Positions 34,930-42,660 of a DNA stretch of 64,000 nt are shown piece after piece; within the stretch, counting starts at the first letter, position 1; every line of letters starts with the position of its first letter. Source of the DNA: Fontibacter flavus (GTDB taxonomy: Bacteria; Bacteroidota; Bacteroidia; Cytophagales; Cyclobacteriaceae). Both the position numbers and the translations under genes were made by a program. Location of the stretch: positions 1-64,000 of the forward strand of contig NZ_JBHLWI010000027.1 in the NCBI RefSeq assembly GCF_042432905.1, in the 5' to 3' direction. Under the pieces are notes generated by a model. That model had not been told where the DNA came from, made no database searches, and saw only the letters and a program-made list of their open reading frames with translations.

Positions 34930-35298
34930 ATGACACTGACGAACAATATTTCTTCCGAAGTTGCCAAGATTCTTACGCTAAGTGTAGGTTTCTGTCTTTT
35001 TTTGAATTTTACTTCCTTTGCACAAGGTGAGCGTGACAGAAACGATATGCCTAAAAACACAGATACCATGGGACAATTCGAAAGTCCGGAATCTGCAGCA
35101 ATGGAAATGAAGAATGAAAATTATTTTAGGAACACCACCACTGTAAAAAATAACCCAACCCCTATCAACAACAATCAGGTAAAAAAAGATAACCCTATTT
35201 ACAAACAGGGAGGAGAAAAAGACACCAAGAAAGAGGGAATGTCTACTTTATCCTTTAATCTCTTCCTTTATATTGTGGATAAATTCAAAGAGGATTAA
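34930..35298 (+). CDS. hypothetical exported protein
   Basis: 122 aa, no recognised family. A hydrophobic segment at about 14-30 (ILTLSVGFCLFLNF) ending FAQ looks like a signal peptide. The middle (35-105) is low-complexity, rich in Asn, Asp, Lys and Thr, and likely disordered; a final hydrophobic patch LSFNLFLYIVDKFKED ends the protein. The start ATG at 34930 and a strong terminator after the stop support a real gene. Confidence 0.55.
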   Translation: MTLTNNISSEVAKILTLSVGFCLFLNFTSFAQGERDRNDMPKNTDTMGQFESPESAAMEMKNENYFRNTTTVKNNPTPINNNQVKKDNPIYKQGGEKDTKKEGMSTLSFNLFLYIVDKFKED

Positions 35299-35329
35299 AT
35301 GCAAATACCAATAAATCCAAAATGAAAAG

Positions 35330-35354
35330 AGAGACTATTAAGTCTCTTTTTTTT
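35330..35354 (+). terminator. rho-independent terminator
   Basis: AGAGACT (35330-35336), 4-base loop, AGTCTCT (35341-35347), then a run of eight T residues. It ends the 122-aa hypothetical gene and faces the convergent SpoU gene. Confidence 0.85.
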
Positions 35355-35382
35355 ATTCTATCTATTGGCATTTGTCAATTTT

Positions 35383-35934
35383 CTATGATTGATGATTTTT
35401 TTTCAAAACTCCCATTTTTACTGAAAAATCCCAGATAGCAATCCCCATGGTAACAGAAATGTTCAAAGAATGCTTGGTTCCCAATTGGGGTATTTCTATA
35501 ACCACATCACTCTCCTGAATCGCTTCCGGCTCAACCCCAAAAACTTCATTTCCAAATACCAATGCGTATTTCCCATACACATCCGGTTGAAATTCATCCA
35601 ACTTCACACTTTTGTCCACCTGCTCAAAAGCACAAATAGTATAGCCTTGGGATTTGAGTGCCTTCAAGGCATCCGAAGTACTGGGAAAGTACTCCCAAGC
35701 AACAGATTCGGTGGCCCCAAGCGCAGTCTTTTGTATTTCCCTATGCGGAGGACATCCCGTAATACCGCAAAGACAGATTTTCTCTACCAAAAAAGCATCC
35801 GAAGTTCGGAAAGCAGAGCCCACATTATTGAGGCTCCTGACATTGTCCAACACGATGACCAAAGGTGATTTTTTAGCTTCCTTAAACTCTTCCACCGACT
35901 TCCGGTTGAGTTCTTCCATACTTAATTTTTTCAT
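35383..35934 (-). CDS. SpoU/TrmH family RNA 2'-O-methyltransferase
   Basis: 183 aa SPOUT knot protein without the N-terminal substrate domain. Motif 1 LDNVRSLNNVGSAFRTSDAF (about 29-48), motif 2 LVFGNEVFGV (about 131-140) and motif 3 IPQLGTKHSLNISVTMGIAIW (as separate elements, about 148-170) are all present. It methylates a ribose in tRNA or rRNA; the target cannot be assigned. Divergent from mutS with an 86-bp gap. Confidence 0.88.
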   Translation of the reverse strand: MKKLSMEELNRKSVEEFKEAKKSPLVIVLDNVRSLNNVGSAFRTSDAFLVEKICLCGITGCPPHREIQKTALGATESVAWEYFPSTSDALKALKSQGYTICAFEQVDKSVKLDEFQPDVYGKYALVFGNEVFGVEPEAIQESDVVIEIPQLGTKHSLNISVTMGIAIWDFSVKMGVLKKNHQS

Positions 35935-36020
35935 GCGGTTTTGATTCGCCTTTGATATATTTTAATTTCAAGCTTTCAATAATTTTCAAAATTAGCACAA
36001 AGATTTAATTCAGGGACATT

Positions 36021-38633
36021 ATGGCCAAAGTGAAGGATAAGGAAGTCAAAGAAACCCCCTTGATGAAACAATATAATGCCATTAAGGCAAAGCACCCTGG
36101 AGCATTGTTGCTCTTCAGGGTGGGGGATTTTTATGAGACTTTTGGTGAAGACGCCATTAAGGCCAGCAAAGTCCTGGATATCGTGCTCACCAAAAGAGCA
36201 AATGGTGCAGCATCCCATATAGAACTGGCCGGATTTCCCCATCATTCACTGGACAGCTACCTGCCCAAATTGGTAAGAGCAGGAAACCGAGTTGCCATCT
36301 GTGACCAATTGGAAGACCCCAAGGAAGTAAAGGGTATTGTAAAACGAGGAGTGACAGAACTGGTCACGCCAGGCCTTTCCTTCAATGACAATGTCCTGGA
36401 CAAAAGGAGAAACAACTACCTTGCTTCCATCTATTTCGGAAAAGATATTTTGGGGATAGCCTTTCTCGATCTCTCCACGGGTGAATTTATGGCTGCTGAA
36501 GGCAGTCAGGGATATATTGAAAAGTTGTTGCAAAGCTTCAACCCTTCAGAAGTCATCTATTCAAAGACAGCCCGATCCAGAGCACAGGAAATCCTTAAAG
36601 ACCAGTACACCACTTTCCATTGTGAAGATTGGGTGTACCAATATGACTATACTTACGAAAAACTCACCCATCACTTTGCTACCGCAAACCTAAAAGGATT
36701 TGGTATCGAAACCCTTGAGCATGGCATCATCGCGGCTGGTGCGATCTTATATTACCTGGAAGAAACAGAACATAAAGAAGTCAAACATATCGCCTCCATT
36801 TCCAGAATAGCAGAGGAAAAATATGTATGGCTGGATAAATTTACCATCCGAAACCTCGAACTCGTCTATCCCCAACAGGATGGAGGTATCCCTCTTATCA
36901 ATATCCTAGACCATACGGTCACTCCTATGGGTTCAAGAATGCTCAAAAAATGGATGGTGCTTCCTTTAAAAGAAAGAGAGCCGATCGAGGAGCGGCTCAA
37001 AGTAGTCGAGTATCTTTATGATGATAGTGATTTGGGAGAAACTATTCTTTCTCACCTGAAGCATATCGGTGATCTGGAAAGACTCATTTCGAAGGTAGCT
37101 GTAGGCAGAATCAATCCAAGGGAGATGAACCAGCTGAAAAAAGCACTTAAAAGTACCTTGCCGATCAAGGAATTGATGAAGTCTTCTCAGAGTGATTCTT
37201 TGAAAAAACTTTCGGATCAGATCAATCCATGTGAATTTCTTTTGGAGAAAATTGAAAAGGAACTTCAGGAAGATGCGCCCATGCTTGTCCATCAGGGCAA
37301 TATCATCAAAGATGGTGTTGATGCTGAGCTGGATGAGTACCGCGGTCTGGCTAACAGTGGAAAAGACTACCTGGTCGCCTTACAGCAGAGAGAAACCCAG
37401 AGAACCGGCATTTCTTCTCTAAAAGTAGCCTTTAACAAGGTATTTGGCTACTATTTGGAAGTAACCAACGCCCATAAGGATAAAGTGCCGGAGGAATGGA
37501 TCAGGAAACAGACCCTCGTCAATGCAGAACGGTATATCACGCCTGAACTCAAAGAGTATGAGGAAAAAATCCTGAATGCAGAAGAGCGTATGATAGGAAT
37601 AGAACAAAAATACTTCCTAGCCCTCGTCCAAGACGCTTCCGAATATGTGACACATATCCAACAGAATGCAAGGATATTAGCAACAGTGGACTGCCTGCTT
37701 TCCTTTGCCGGAGTAGCCAAAGCCAATCAATATTGCAAGCCCAAAATTTCAGATACAGACACCCTCGAAATCAAGGACGGCAGACATCCGGTGATTGAAA
37801 AGCAGTTGCCGGTAGGAGAAGAATACGTGCCCAACGATATTTATCTTGACAACGACAACCAACAGATCATCATCATCACCGGGCCCAATATGGCCGGTAA
37901 ATCAGCATTGTTGAGACAGACAGCGCTTATTGTTCTGATGGCCCAAATGGGCTGTTTCGTCCCTGCCTCTTATGCCCGTATCGGTATTATAGATAAGGTC
38001 TTCACCCGTGTGGGCGCTTCGGATAACCTCTCCAAAGGTGAATCAACCTTTATGGTGGAAATGACCGAAACTGCCAGTATCCTGAACAACCTCTCGGATA
38101 GAAGCTTAGTCTTGATGGATGAAATCGGCAGGGGAACCTCTACTTATGACGGGATTTCCATTGCTTGGTCTATTGTGGAATTTCTGCATAATCACCCAAA
38201 ATTTAGAGCAAAGACCCTTTTTGCCACCCATTACCATGAACTCAATCAGCTTGCGGATGATTTCCCAAAAATCAAAAACTTCAACGTTTCGGTGAAAGAG
38301 GTGGGTAATAAGGTCATCTTCATGCGCAAACTGAAAGAAGGGGGAAGCGAACACAGTTTTGGAATCCACGTAGCCCAAATGGCCGGTATGCCAAATCCGA
38401 TAGTATTAAGGGCTTCAGAAATCATGCGGCACCTTGAAAAAGACAAGGAAATGAATGCTTCCAAAGAAAGCCTGAAGGAAATGCCCAAAAACAATTATCA
38501 GCTGAGCCTTTTTGATCTTGATCCCAAGTTCAAAGAAACACAGGAAATGATCGCCAAAATAGATATCAACACCATTTCACCGATTGAAGCACTGATCAAA
38601 CTCAATGAAATAAAAAAGAAGCTTGAAGGATAA
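36021..38633 (+). CDS. mutS: DNA mismatch repair protein MutS
   Basis: 870 aa, full-length MutS. The mismatch-reading Phe-x-Glu motif is Phe37-Tyr-Glu39 in FRVGDFYETFG. The ATPase has Walker A TGPNMAGKSALLRQ near residue 620, followed by FTRVGASDNLSKGESTFMVEM, Walker B LVLMDEIGRGTSTYDG and the FATHYHEL switch. The C-terminus carries the SLFDLDP-type tail. MutS recognises mismatches and recruits MutL (not in this window). It appears to be transcribed alone. Confidence 0.97.
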   Translation: MAKVKDKEVKETPLMKQYNAIKAKHPGALLLFRVGDFYETFGEDAIKASKVLDIVLTKRANGAASHIELAGFPHHSLDSYLPKLVRAGNRVAICDQLEDPKEVKGIVKRGVTELVTPGLSFNDNVLDKRRNNYLASIYFGKDILGIAFLDLSTGEFMAAEGSQGYIEKLLQSFNPSEVIYSKTARSRAQEILKDQYTTFHCEDWVYQYDYTYEKLTHHFATANLKGFGIETLEHGIIAAGAILYYLEETEHKEVKHIASISRIAEEKYVWLDKFTIRNLELVYPQQDGGIPLINILDHTVTPMGSRMLKKWMVLPLKEREPIEERLKVVEYLYDDSDLGETILSHLKHIGDLERLISKVAVGRINPREMNQLKKALKSTLPIKELMKSSQSDSLKKLSDQINPCEFLLEKIEKELQEDAPMLVHQGNIIKDGVDAELDEYRGLANSGKDYLVALQQRETQRTGISSLKVAFNKVFGYYLEVTNAHKDKVPEEWIRKQTLVNAERYITPELKEYEEKILNAEERMIGIEQKYFLALVQDASEYVTHIQQNARILATVDCLLSFAGVAKANQYCKPKISDTDTLEIKDGRHPVIEKQLPVGEEYVPNDIYLDNDNQQIIIITGPNMAGKSALLRQTALIVLMAQMGCFVPASYARIGIIDKVFTRVGASDNLSKGESTFMVEMTETASILNNLSDRSLVLMDEIGRGTSTYDGISIAWSIVEFLHNHPKFRAKTLFATHYHELNQLADDFPKIKNFNVSVKEVGNKVIFMRKLKEGGSEHSFGIHVAQMAGMPNPIVLRASEIMRHLEKDKEMNASKESLKEMPKNNYQLSLFDLDPKFKETQEMIAKIDINTISPIEALIKLNEIKKKLEG

Positions 38634-38698
38634 TTCCCGCATTCTTTTTAGATTGCAATAAAGCTTTTTTAAGACAGACGAGCAAATAACTTTGATAT

Positions 38699-39499
38699 AT
38701 GAATAAACGCCTGTTGAAAGACCTTCGAAAAGAACAGAAGATTTCAGAATATTTCACTTATTGGAAAAACAGGGAATTTGTATCCTATCCAGGCGAAAAG
38801 GAACTGATTGAGGATTTGAAAAGAATGAGCCAAAACCTCGCCATGAAAGAAGGCATTGTATTGGGCTGTTTCGATTATCGGGATTTAAGTTTGGCCTTCT
38901 TTACAGAAAACATAGAGGATATTACGGGTTACTCTCCCGAATTTCTCAAAACCAACGGCATGGCAGGAGTCGTTTCTGCTTTGCATCCAGCCGATGCACA
39001 GGAACATGTCATTTTCAATAATTTGGTGTTGGAAGCATTCAACAATGCCAGTTTAACTGAAAAAAATACCTTCGAACTTTCATATACCCTCCGGTGGTTA
39101 CACAAGCATACAAAGGAAGAGATATGGTTTTTCACCAAAGCAAAACCCTATCTGATAGATCCCAAAGGCAATTTTGTGTTGGATTTACATATCGCTTTTC
39201 AAATCACCAACAGTGAGCCCTTACGTAACTATGATTGGAACTTTTCATATATCAAGGATGATGGCACCAAGATGCATTTCAAAAAAGATGGCACTAAAAC
39301 CAATGAAATTGGACTCACCAAAAAAGAGCTGGAAATTGCCAAATTGATCAAGCAGGGTTACAAATCAAAAGAGATAGCGGATCATTTACATATTGCACTC
39401 AATACCGTCTTTACCCACCGAAAAAGAATGCTGAAAAAGCTGAATGCCAAAAACACAGCTGAAATGCTGAAAATTTTAAACTCATACAAAGTGGAATAA
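38699..39499 (+). CDS. PAS-like/LuxR-type HTH transcriptional regulator
   Basis: 266 aa. The N-terminal ~180 residues include a PAS-like segment (FFTENIEDITGYSPEFLKTNG, LHPADAQEHVIF). The C-terminus is a GerE/LuxR helix-turn-helix, LTKKELEIAKLIKQGYKSKEI followed by HIALNTVFTHRKRMLKKL (about 205-260). There is no receiver domain, so a small-molecule or redox input is likelier than phosphorylation. Bacteroidota have many such stand-alone regulators with unknown signals. A TAACTTTG -7-like element ends only 4 bp before the start codon but lacks a -33. Confidence 0.82.
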   Translation: MNKRLLKDLRKEQKISEYFTYWKNREFVSYPGEKELIEDLKRMSQNLAMKEGIVLGCFDYRDLSLAFFTENIEDITGYSPEFLKTNGMAGVVSALHPADAQEHVIFNNLVLEAFNNASLTEKNTFELSYTLRWLHKHTKEEIWFFTKAKPYLIDPKGNFVLDLHIAFQITNSEPLRNYDWNFSYIKDDGTKMHFKKDGTKTNEIGLTKKELEIAKLIKQGYKSKEIADHLHIALNTVFTHRKRMLKKLNAKNTAEMLKILNSYKVE

Positions 39500-39565
39500 G
39501 TAATTGATTCTCAGTTTTGAGAATCAAATTTAAAAAAAGTAGTGAAAAAAAATTTCAATCTGGCT

Positions 39566-39596
39566 TTTGCAATTTTAGAAAACTGATATACCTTTG
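39566..39596 (+). promoter_or_regulatory. Bacteroidota housekeeping promoter for the tRNA genes
   Basis: TTTG (39566-39569), exactly 19 bp, TACCTTTG (39589-39596). This matches the TTTG-N19-TAnnTTTG consensus perfectly and lies about 50 bp before tRNA-Gly. Confidence 0.75.
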
Positions 39597-39647
39597 CACA
39601 CACAAATGACGGAGACAGATGGTCAAAGTCTAAAAATAACGACAAAA

Positions 39648-39720
39648 GCGAGAGTAGCTCAGTTGGTAGAGCACAACCTTGCCAAGGTTGGGGTCGCGAG
39701 TTCGAATCTCGTCTCTCGCT
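39648..39720 (+). tRNA. tRNA-Gly (GCC anticodon)
   Basis: 73-nt cloverleaf. Acceptor arms GCGAGAG (39648-39654) and CTCTCGC (39713-39719) pair fully; the anticodon stem CAACC/GGTTG encloses loop TTGCCAA with anticodon GCC at 39681-39683; the T-arm has GTTCGAATC. The 3' CCA is not encoded. Confidence 0.95.
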
Positions 39721-39727
39721 CAAAAAG

Positions 39728-39750
39728 GCCCTTGAAAAAAGGGCTTTGTT
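39728..39750 (+). terminator. weak hairpin between the two tRNA genes
   Basis: GCCCTT (39728-39733) pairs with AAGGGC (39739-39744), followed by a T-rich stretch. It may be a processing or partial termination site between tRNA-Gly and tRNA-Leu. Confidence 0.35.
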
Positions 39751-39786
39751 GTTTAAGTCAATTTCTAAACTCTAGAGATAGAGTAA

Positions 39787-39870
39787 GCCGGGATGGTGGA
39801 ACTGGTAGACACGCAAGACTTAAAATCTTGTGGCCATTAGGCCGTGCGGGTTCGATTCCCGCTCCTGGTA
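39787..39870 (+). tRNA. tRNA-Leu (TAA anticodon)
   Basis: 84-nt class II tRNA with a variable arm. Acceptor GCCGGGA (39787-39793) pairs with TCCTGGT (39863-39869) including wobble pairs; anticodon stem CAAGA/TCTTG encloses CTTAAAA with anticodon TAA at 39821-39823; T-arm GTTCGATTC. CCA is not encoded. Confidence 0.95.
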
Positions 39871-39876
39871 CTTAAG

Positions 39877-39903
39877 AGCCTCGTAGCAATACGGGGCTTT
39901 TTT
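39877..39903 (+). terminator. terminator after tRNA-Leu
   Basis: AGCCTCGT (39877-39884), 6-base loop, ACGGGGCT (39891-39898, one wobble), then six T residues (39898-39903). Confidence 0.82.
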
Positions 39904-39917
39904 GGTTATATTGAAAT

Positions 39918-40055
39918 ATGTTTTTTGTCTACGCTATATCCAGTACTGTAAGAAAATACATCTATGTTGGTCTTACCTCTGACATTGATGAAAGATTTCA
40001 CAGACATAACTCAGGATATGAAAAAACAACAAAACCTTTTTTAAATGAGACCTAA
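39918..40055 (+). pseudogene. truncated GIY-YIG nuclease gene
   Basis: A 45-codon frame starting MFFVYAISSTVRKYIYVG and continuing LTSDIDERFHRHNSGYEKTT matches the first half of the small GIY-YIG (UPF0213-type) nucleases: the FVYAI and YVGLT pair stands for GIY-YIG, and the conserved Arg lies in DERFHRHN. Family members run to 80-100 aa and continue with a PWxLVYxE-type strand. Here the frame stops after TKPFLNET, and no other frame restores the second half. It is most likely a decayed remnant just downstream of two tRNA genes. Bases 40056-40218 beyond it hold no gene. Confidence 0.6.
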
Positions 40056-40218
40056 GGCTATTATTCCATTTTCACAAATCATTTATCTATATCAACTAAA
40101 ATAGTTGAAAAATGATTTTCTCAAAAATTTAAAACCATCCTTGTCAATCCCTTATGAAATTTGACTAAAACGTTTTACCTTATTTGCCATTTCAAACCAA
40201 AACCCTAATAACCAGACC

Positions 40219-40773
40219 ATGAAAAGAAGAGATGCCCTCAGGAATCTTGCCCTCATCACAGGAGGCTTGGTATTGGTGCCTTCCTGCGATTTCTCAAAGG
40301 AAGACATTCTCAGTGCCTACAAAAACCTTGACATAACACCCTCCTTAAAACAACTCTTAGCGGAGATTACCGATACCATCATCCCATCTGGAAACTTGAA
40401 AGGAGCTGCTGACCTTGAAGTGCATGACTTTATCCTCGTGATGGTCAATGACTGCATAGATGATGATGGACAAAAAGCATTCATGAAAGGCTTACAGGGC
40501 TTTGAAGCCTTCAGCAAAAAGACTGCAGGAAATGCCTTTTCTAAACTTTCATCTTCCGAAAAAGAAAAATTGATCCTTGATGGCCTAGCCTCGGAAGCGG
40601 AAGATCAAAAAGACACCAAAACCTTTCTGGGGATGTCCAAGCGGTTTACCGTTCAGGGCTTTATGATGTCCGAATACATCCAAACAGAGGTGAAACCATA
40701 TTCCCTGATCCCTGGGGATTATCAGGGAGAAGTACTGATTGCTGACCTTAAAACCGGCAAAATCAATGGCTAA
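40219..40773 (+). CDS. gluconate 2-dehydrogenase subunit 3 family protein (small Tat-exported subunit)
   Basis: 184 aa. The N-terminus has a twin-arginine motif (MKRRDALRNLALITGG, Arg3-Arg4) and a lipobox-like LVPSC23, suggesting Tat export and lipid anchoring. The rest matches the helical subunit-3 family, with the LLAEITDTIIPS segment near residue 50. In related complexes this subunit carries the flavin subunit across the membrane as a folded hitchhiker. Its end overlaps the GMC gene start by 8 bp. No cytochrome c subunit gene follows. Confidence 0.85.
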   Translation: MKRRDALRNLALITGGLVLVPSCDFSKEDILSAYKNLDITPSLKQLLAEITDTIIPSGNLKGAADLEVHDFILVMVNDCIDDDGQKAFMKGLQGFEAFSKKTAGNAFSKLSSSEKEKLILDGLASEAEDQKDTKTFLGMSKRFTVQGFMMSEYIQTEVKPYSLIPGDYQGEVLIADLKTGKING

Positions 40774-42469
40774 TCTGAATATAGACGCAGTTAAAGAAAG
40801 AACTTTCCAGGCCATCGTCATCGGCTCAGGACTGAGCGGCAGCTGGGCGGCAAAAGAACTTTGTGAACATGGGGTCAAAACTCTTGTAATCGAAAGGGGG
40901 CGTGATGTCAAACACATCAAAGACTACCCCACCACCAATATGCTGCCCTATGAATTTGAACATAGGGGACAGATTCCTTTGGAGGTGCAAAAAGAAAACC
41001 CAGTGGTCAGCCGCTGCTATGCCTTCAGAGAAGATGCTGCTCATTTCTTTGTCAAGGATAAGGAACATCCTTATGTGCAGGAAAAGCCCTTTGACTGGAT
41101 CCGTGGCTATCAGGTAGGAGGTAAATCCCTACTTTGGGCAAGACAGGTCCAAAGACTTTCAGATTTTGATTTTGAAGGTCCGGCAAGGGATGGTTTTGCC
41201 GTAGATTGGCCTATCAGATATAAAGACCTGGCTCCTTGGTATAGCCATGTGGAAAAGTTTGCAGGGGTATCGGGAAACAAAGATGGCCTGCCGCACCTTC
41301 CGGACGGAGAATTCCTACCTGGCTATCCTTTGAATGTGGTGGAAAAGTATTTCCAAACCCAACTGAAGCAACACTATGGAGACTCCAGACACATGATTTT
41401 GGCGAGATGTGCCCATATCAACGGAAATTTTGACTACTATGCACAGCAAGGGAGGGCAAAATGCCAAAGCAGAAACCTCTGCCAGAGAGGCTGTCCTTTT
41501 GGCGGCTATTTCTCTGCCAATTCCTCCACGCTTCCATGGGCCGAAAAAACCGGCAATATGACCATGCGTACTGATGCTGTGGTCCATTCTATTATCTATG
41601 ACGAATCCAAAGGCAAGGCCACTGGAGTACGGGTGGTAGATGCCCATACCAAAGAAATGGAGGAATATTATGCCGACGTGATATTTGTCAATGCAGCTGC
41701 CCTAAATACCAACCTGGTCCTCTTGAATTCAACTTCCAGCCGCTTCCCCAATGGCCTTGGCAATGACAATGGCTTGCTGGGCAAATATGTGGCATTCCAT
41801 AATTACAGAGCGGGTGTTTCTGCAGAATATCACGGACATCTGGAATATACCACCCAAGGAGGTAGACCGACTTCCGGTTACTTCCCGAGGTTTAGAAATG
41901 TTTTCAAACAAGAAACGGACTTCTTGCGAGGCTATGCTGCAGGTTTCTCCGCAAGTAGAGGAAGCTATTCCGATCAAAACAGCATAGGTATGGACCTCAA
42001 AGAAAGTTTACTTAATCCTGATCAATACGGACCATGGAGAGTGGGATCCCACATGATGGGAGAAACCATCCCGAAAGAAAGTAATTATGTCGCTTTGGAT
42101 CCAAACGAAAAAGATGAATGGGGAATGCCATTGCTCAGGGTAAATGTGGATTATGATGACAACGATGAGAAAATGATCAAGGATTATCTGGAGCAAATGA
42201 CAGAAATGTTCGAAAAGGCAGGCTTTACCAATATCCAAACCCGAGATGACCACCGTGCTCCAGGTCTGGATATTCATGAAATGGGTGGAGTGCGTATGGG
42301 CAGAGATCCAAAAACTTCCTTGCTCAACGCCAATCATCAATTGCATGCCGTACCAAATGTGTATGTCACCGATGGGGCAAGCATGACTTCCACCGCTACC
42401 CAAAACCCATCCTTGACCTATATGGCCTTTGCGGCAAGAGCGGCGCATCATGCGATGAAAAACCTGTGA
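40766..42469 (+). CDS. GMC family FAD-dependent dehydrogenase (large subunit)
   Basis: 567 aa from the ATG at 40766 (MANLNIDAVKERT), which overlaps the previous stop. FAD-binding GSGLSGSWAAKEL near residue 18, Glu of VIERG, a Cys motif Cys233-x5-Cys239-x3-Cys243 that may bind an iron-sulfur cluster or a disulfide, and the C-terminal GMC_oxred_C part with HEMGGVRMG and DGASMTSTATQNPSLTYMA. No signal of its own, fitting export with the Tat subunit. It oxidises a sugar or sugar alcohol in the periplasm. Similar pairs in Bacteroidota have been linked to 3-keto-glycoside formation; that assignment here is inference. Confidence 0.88.
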   Translation: MANLNIDAVKERTFQAIVIGSGLSGSWAAKELCEHGVKTLVIERGRDVKHIKDYPTTNMLPYEFEHRGQIPLEVQKENPVVSRCYAFREDAAHFFVKDKEHPYVQEKPFDWIRGYQVGGKSLLWARQVQRLSDFDFEGPARDGFAVDWPIRYKDLAPWYSHVEKFAGVSGNKDGLPHLPDGEFLPGYPLNVVEKYFQTQLKQHYGDSRHMILARCAHINGNFDYYAQQGRAKCQSRNLCQRGCPFGGYFSANSSTLPWAEKTGNMTMRTDAVVHSIIYDESKGKATGVRVVDAHTKEMEEYYADVIFVNAAALNTNLVLLNSTSSRFPNGLGNDNGLLGKYVAFHNYRAGVSAEYHGHLEYTTQGGRPTSGYFPRFRNVFKQETDFLRGYAAGFSASRGSYSDQNSIGMDLKESLLNPDQYGPWRVGSHMMGETIPKESNYVALDPNEKDEWGMPLLRVNVDYDDNDEKMIKDYLEQMTEMFEKAGFTNIQTRDDHRAPGLDIHEMGGVRMGRDPKTSLLNANHQLHAVPNVYVTDGASMTSTATQNPSLTYMAFAARAAHHAMKNL

Positions 42470-42489
42470 TAAAAAACAATCCTTTTTTT

Positions 42490-42530
42490 AAAAGCCTGAT
42501 GGGAAAGATACCCGTCAGGCTTTTTATTTT
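42490..42530 (+). terminator. terminator after the GMC gene
   Basis: Fourteen-base arms 42490-42503 and 42511-42524 pair with one G-T wobble and a 7-base loop, followed by TTTTTATTTT. Confidence 0.88.
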
Positions 42531-42660
42531 ATAATTTGCCGATCACACATTCATAATATCCAACTTACTTTATGGTTTTCCGTTAATTGAATTTGAGGAA
42601 ATAAAAATTTGTTTTTTCACTTTATTCAATTCAATAGTTTGAAATTTTAATAGGTATCAT

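Noticed and set aside
39511..39875. Open frames of 70 aa (minus) and 93 aa (plus) across the two tRNA genes
   Set aside because: They are translations of tRNA-Gly and tRNA-Leu and their flanks; the tRNA folds explain the sequence fully.
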